The position numbers and the translations under genes were made by a program. 5,480 nt of DNA, taken from positions 1-5,480 of the forward strand of contig JAGKSZ010000165.1 in assembly GCA_018991295.1 (NCBI GenBank), read 5' to 3'. Within the stretch, counting starts at the first letter, position 1. Every line of letters begins with the position of its first letter. The notes beneath the pieces were generated by a model. That model made no database searches and was not told the origin of the DNA. It worked only from the letters and a program-made list of their open reading frames with translations. This DNA comes from Porphyrobacter sp. (GTDB taxonomy: Bacteria; Pseudomonadota; Alphaproteobacteria; Sphingomonadales; Sphingomonadaceae). This document shows positions 4,914 to 5,480 of this stretch, piece after piece.

Positions 4914-5480
4914 TGTGCCGTCGCCTTGATGATCGCTGCATCAATCGCATTGGCCTGTGCATAGGCGGGGCGCTGGGTGATGCGTTCGACATAGGCGCGG
5001 AAGGCCGGGCGTTCGGGGATCGAACCAAAGCGCAGGCCCCACACGAACTGGCTGCCCACATAGGTATCGGCCATGGTGAAGCGCTTGCCCGCAATGAAAT
5101 CATGCGCGCTCAGCCAGCCATCCAGCGCATCGAGCGCAAGTTCGAGGCTGCCGAACCCTGCCATGCCCTGCTTGCCCTCGGGCACTTCCCAACCCATCGC
5201 CTTGGCAACCACCGCCTGTTCCAGCGGCCCAGCGCCAAAGAACATCCAGCGGAAATAGGCGGCGCGTTCGTGGGGATCGGGCAGCAGGCCTTTGTCGGGG
5301 TGGGTTTCGGCAAGGTAGTGATTGATCGCCGCACATTCGGTGATGACATGATCCTGACCCTGCGTGTGGTGCACCAGCGCGGGCACCTTGTTCATCGGGT
5401 TGATGGCCTTGAAGGTTTCGGGCCGGGTCGCCCAATCGAACACCTGGCTGTCGTAATCCGCGCCTGCCTCGTGCAGGGCC
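4910..5480 (-). CDS. Glutathione S-transferase family protein, missing its N-terminus (window edge)
   Basis: The visible part is 189 residues; the frame stays open to base 5480, so the gene starts beyond the window and lacks only the first part of its thioredoxin-like domain. GSTs conjugate glutathione to electrophiles or act as peroxidases or isomerases. In visible-residue numbering, N-P-M-N-K-V-P-A-L at 27-35 holds the cis-Pro33 of the glutathione site. Next, I-T-E-C-A-A-I-N-x-Y-L at 46-56 matches the glutathione gamma-glutamyl-binding E-S-x-A-I motif, with Cys49 in place of the usual Ser. The all-helical C-terminal domain follows, with the N-capping box T-M-A-D at 135-138. The catalytic Ser/Cys/Tyr lies outside the window, so the class cannot be set. 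A GTG at 5443 lies inside the domain and is not the start. The stop overlaps the VOC start by 4 nt, making a two-gene unit. Confidence 0.92.
   Translation of the reverse strand, partial: ALHEAGADYDSQVFDWATRPETFKAINPMNKVPALVHHTQGQDHVITECAAINHYLAETHPDKGLLPDPHERAAYFRWMFFGAGPLEQAVVAKAMGWEVPEGKQGMAGFGSLELALDALDGWLSAHDFIAGKRFTMADTYVGSQFVWGLRFGSIPERPAFRAYVERITQRPAYAQANAIDAAIIKATAQ

Noticed and set aside
4910..5443. GTG at 5443 as the real start of the GST
   Set aside because: The frame continues to the window edge with ALHEAGADYDSQ, which fits the GST thioredoxin domain, so this GTG is an internal valine.
1..5480. A defence system, mobile element, CRISPR array, or biosynthetic cluster
   Set aside because: No nuclease, transposase, integrase, toxin-antitoxin pair, repeat array or synthase is visible. 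All nine coding regions belong to known families and their base composition looks uniform by eye.
3490..5480. A glutathione-centred module linking BolA (glutaredoxin partner), GST and VOC protein
   Set aside because: The genes lie on separate transcription units with a convergent J-domain gene between them, and no glutaredoxin is present. Only the coupled GST-VOC pair is supported by arrangement.

Overview
The window looks like ordinary, compact, GC-rich alphaproteobacterial chromosome. The best guess is Sphingomonadales (Erythrobacter, Porphyrobacter or Novosphingobium-like). This is inferred from the high GC content, the HisG N-terminus, a DUF2332 protein, and a BolA-family gene divergent from a J-domain protein with a Cys/His N-terminal module. 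The lineage is not proven from sequence alone. Coding density is very high. The longest non-coding stretch is 80 bp, and I see no RNA gene, insertion sequence, CRISPR array, phage gene or attachment site.

Layout, left to right: (1) The 5' end of hisG (ATP phosphoribosyltransferase, first step of histidine synthesis) runs leftward out of the window. (2) A DUF2332-family protein of unknown function runs rightward, divergent from hisG across a 45 bp gap. (3) A leftward four-gene unit follows in transcription order bolA-like, Nudix hydrolase, short-chain dehydrogenase/reductase (SDR), epoxide-hydrolase-type alpha/beta hydrolase. The first and last junctions overlap (GTGA and TGATG) and the middle junction is a 51 bp gap. 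(4) Divergent from bolA across 80 bp lies a rightward gene for a C-terminal J-domain protein with a probable N-terminal metal-binding Cys/His set. (5) A second leftward unit is a glutathione S-transferase (its 5' end is cut off by the window edge) coupled by an ATGA overlap to a PhnB-like VOC-fold protein.

Both convergent junctions are extremely tight. The DUF2332 and hydrolase stop codons overlap within CTAA (1284-1287), and the J-domain and VOC stop codons abut as the palindrome TGATCA (4428-4433). Neither leaves room for an intrinsic terminator between the genes.

Functionally, the window combines housekeeping functions (histidine synthesis, BolA-type iron-sulfur/redox function, a co-chaperone, a Nudix phosphohydrolase) with small-molecule enzymes (SDR plus epoxide-hydrolase-like enzyme; GST plus VOC protein) that could take part in detoxification or catabolism. 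I found no convincing novel multi-gene system. The items most worth a second look are the J-domain protein's N-terminal module, the coupled GST/VOC pair, the coupled SDR/hydrolase pair, the uncharacterised DUF2332 protein, and the two zero-gap convergent junctions.
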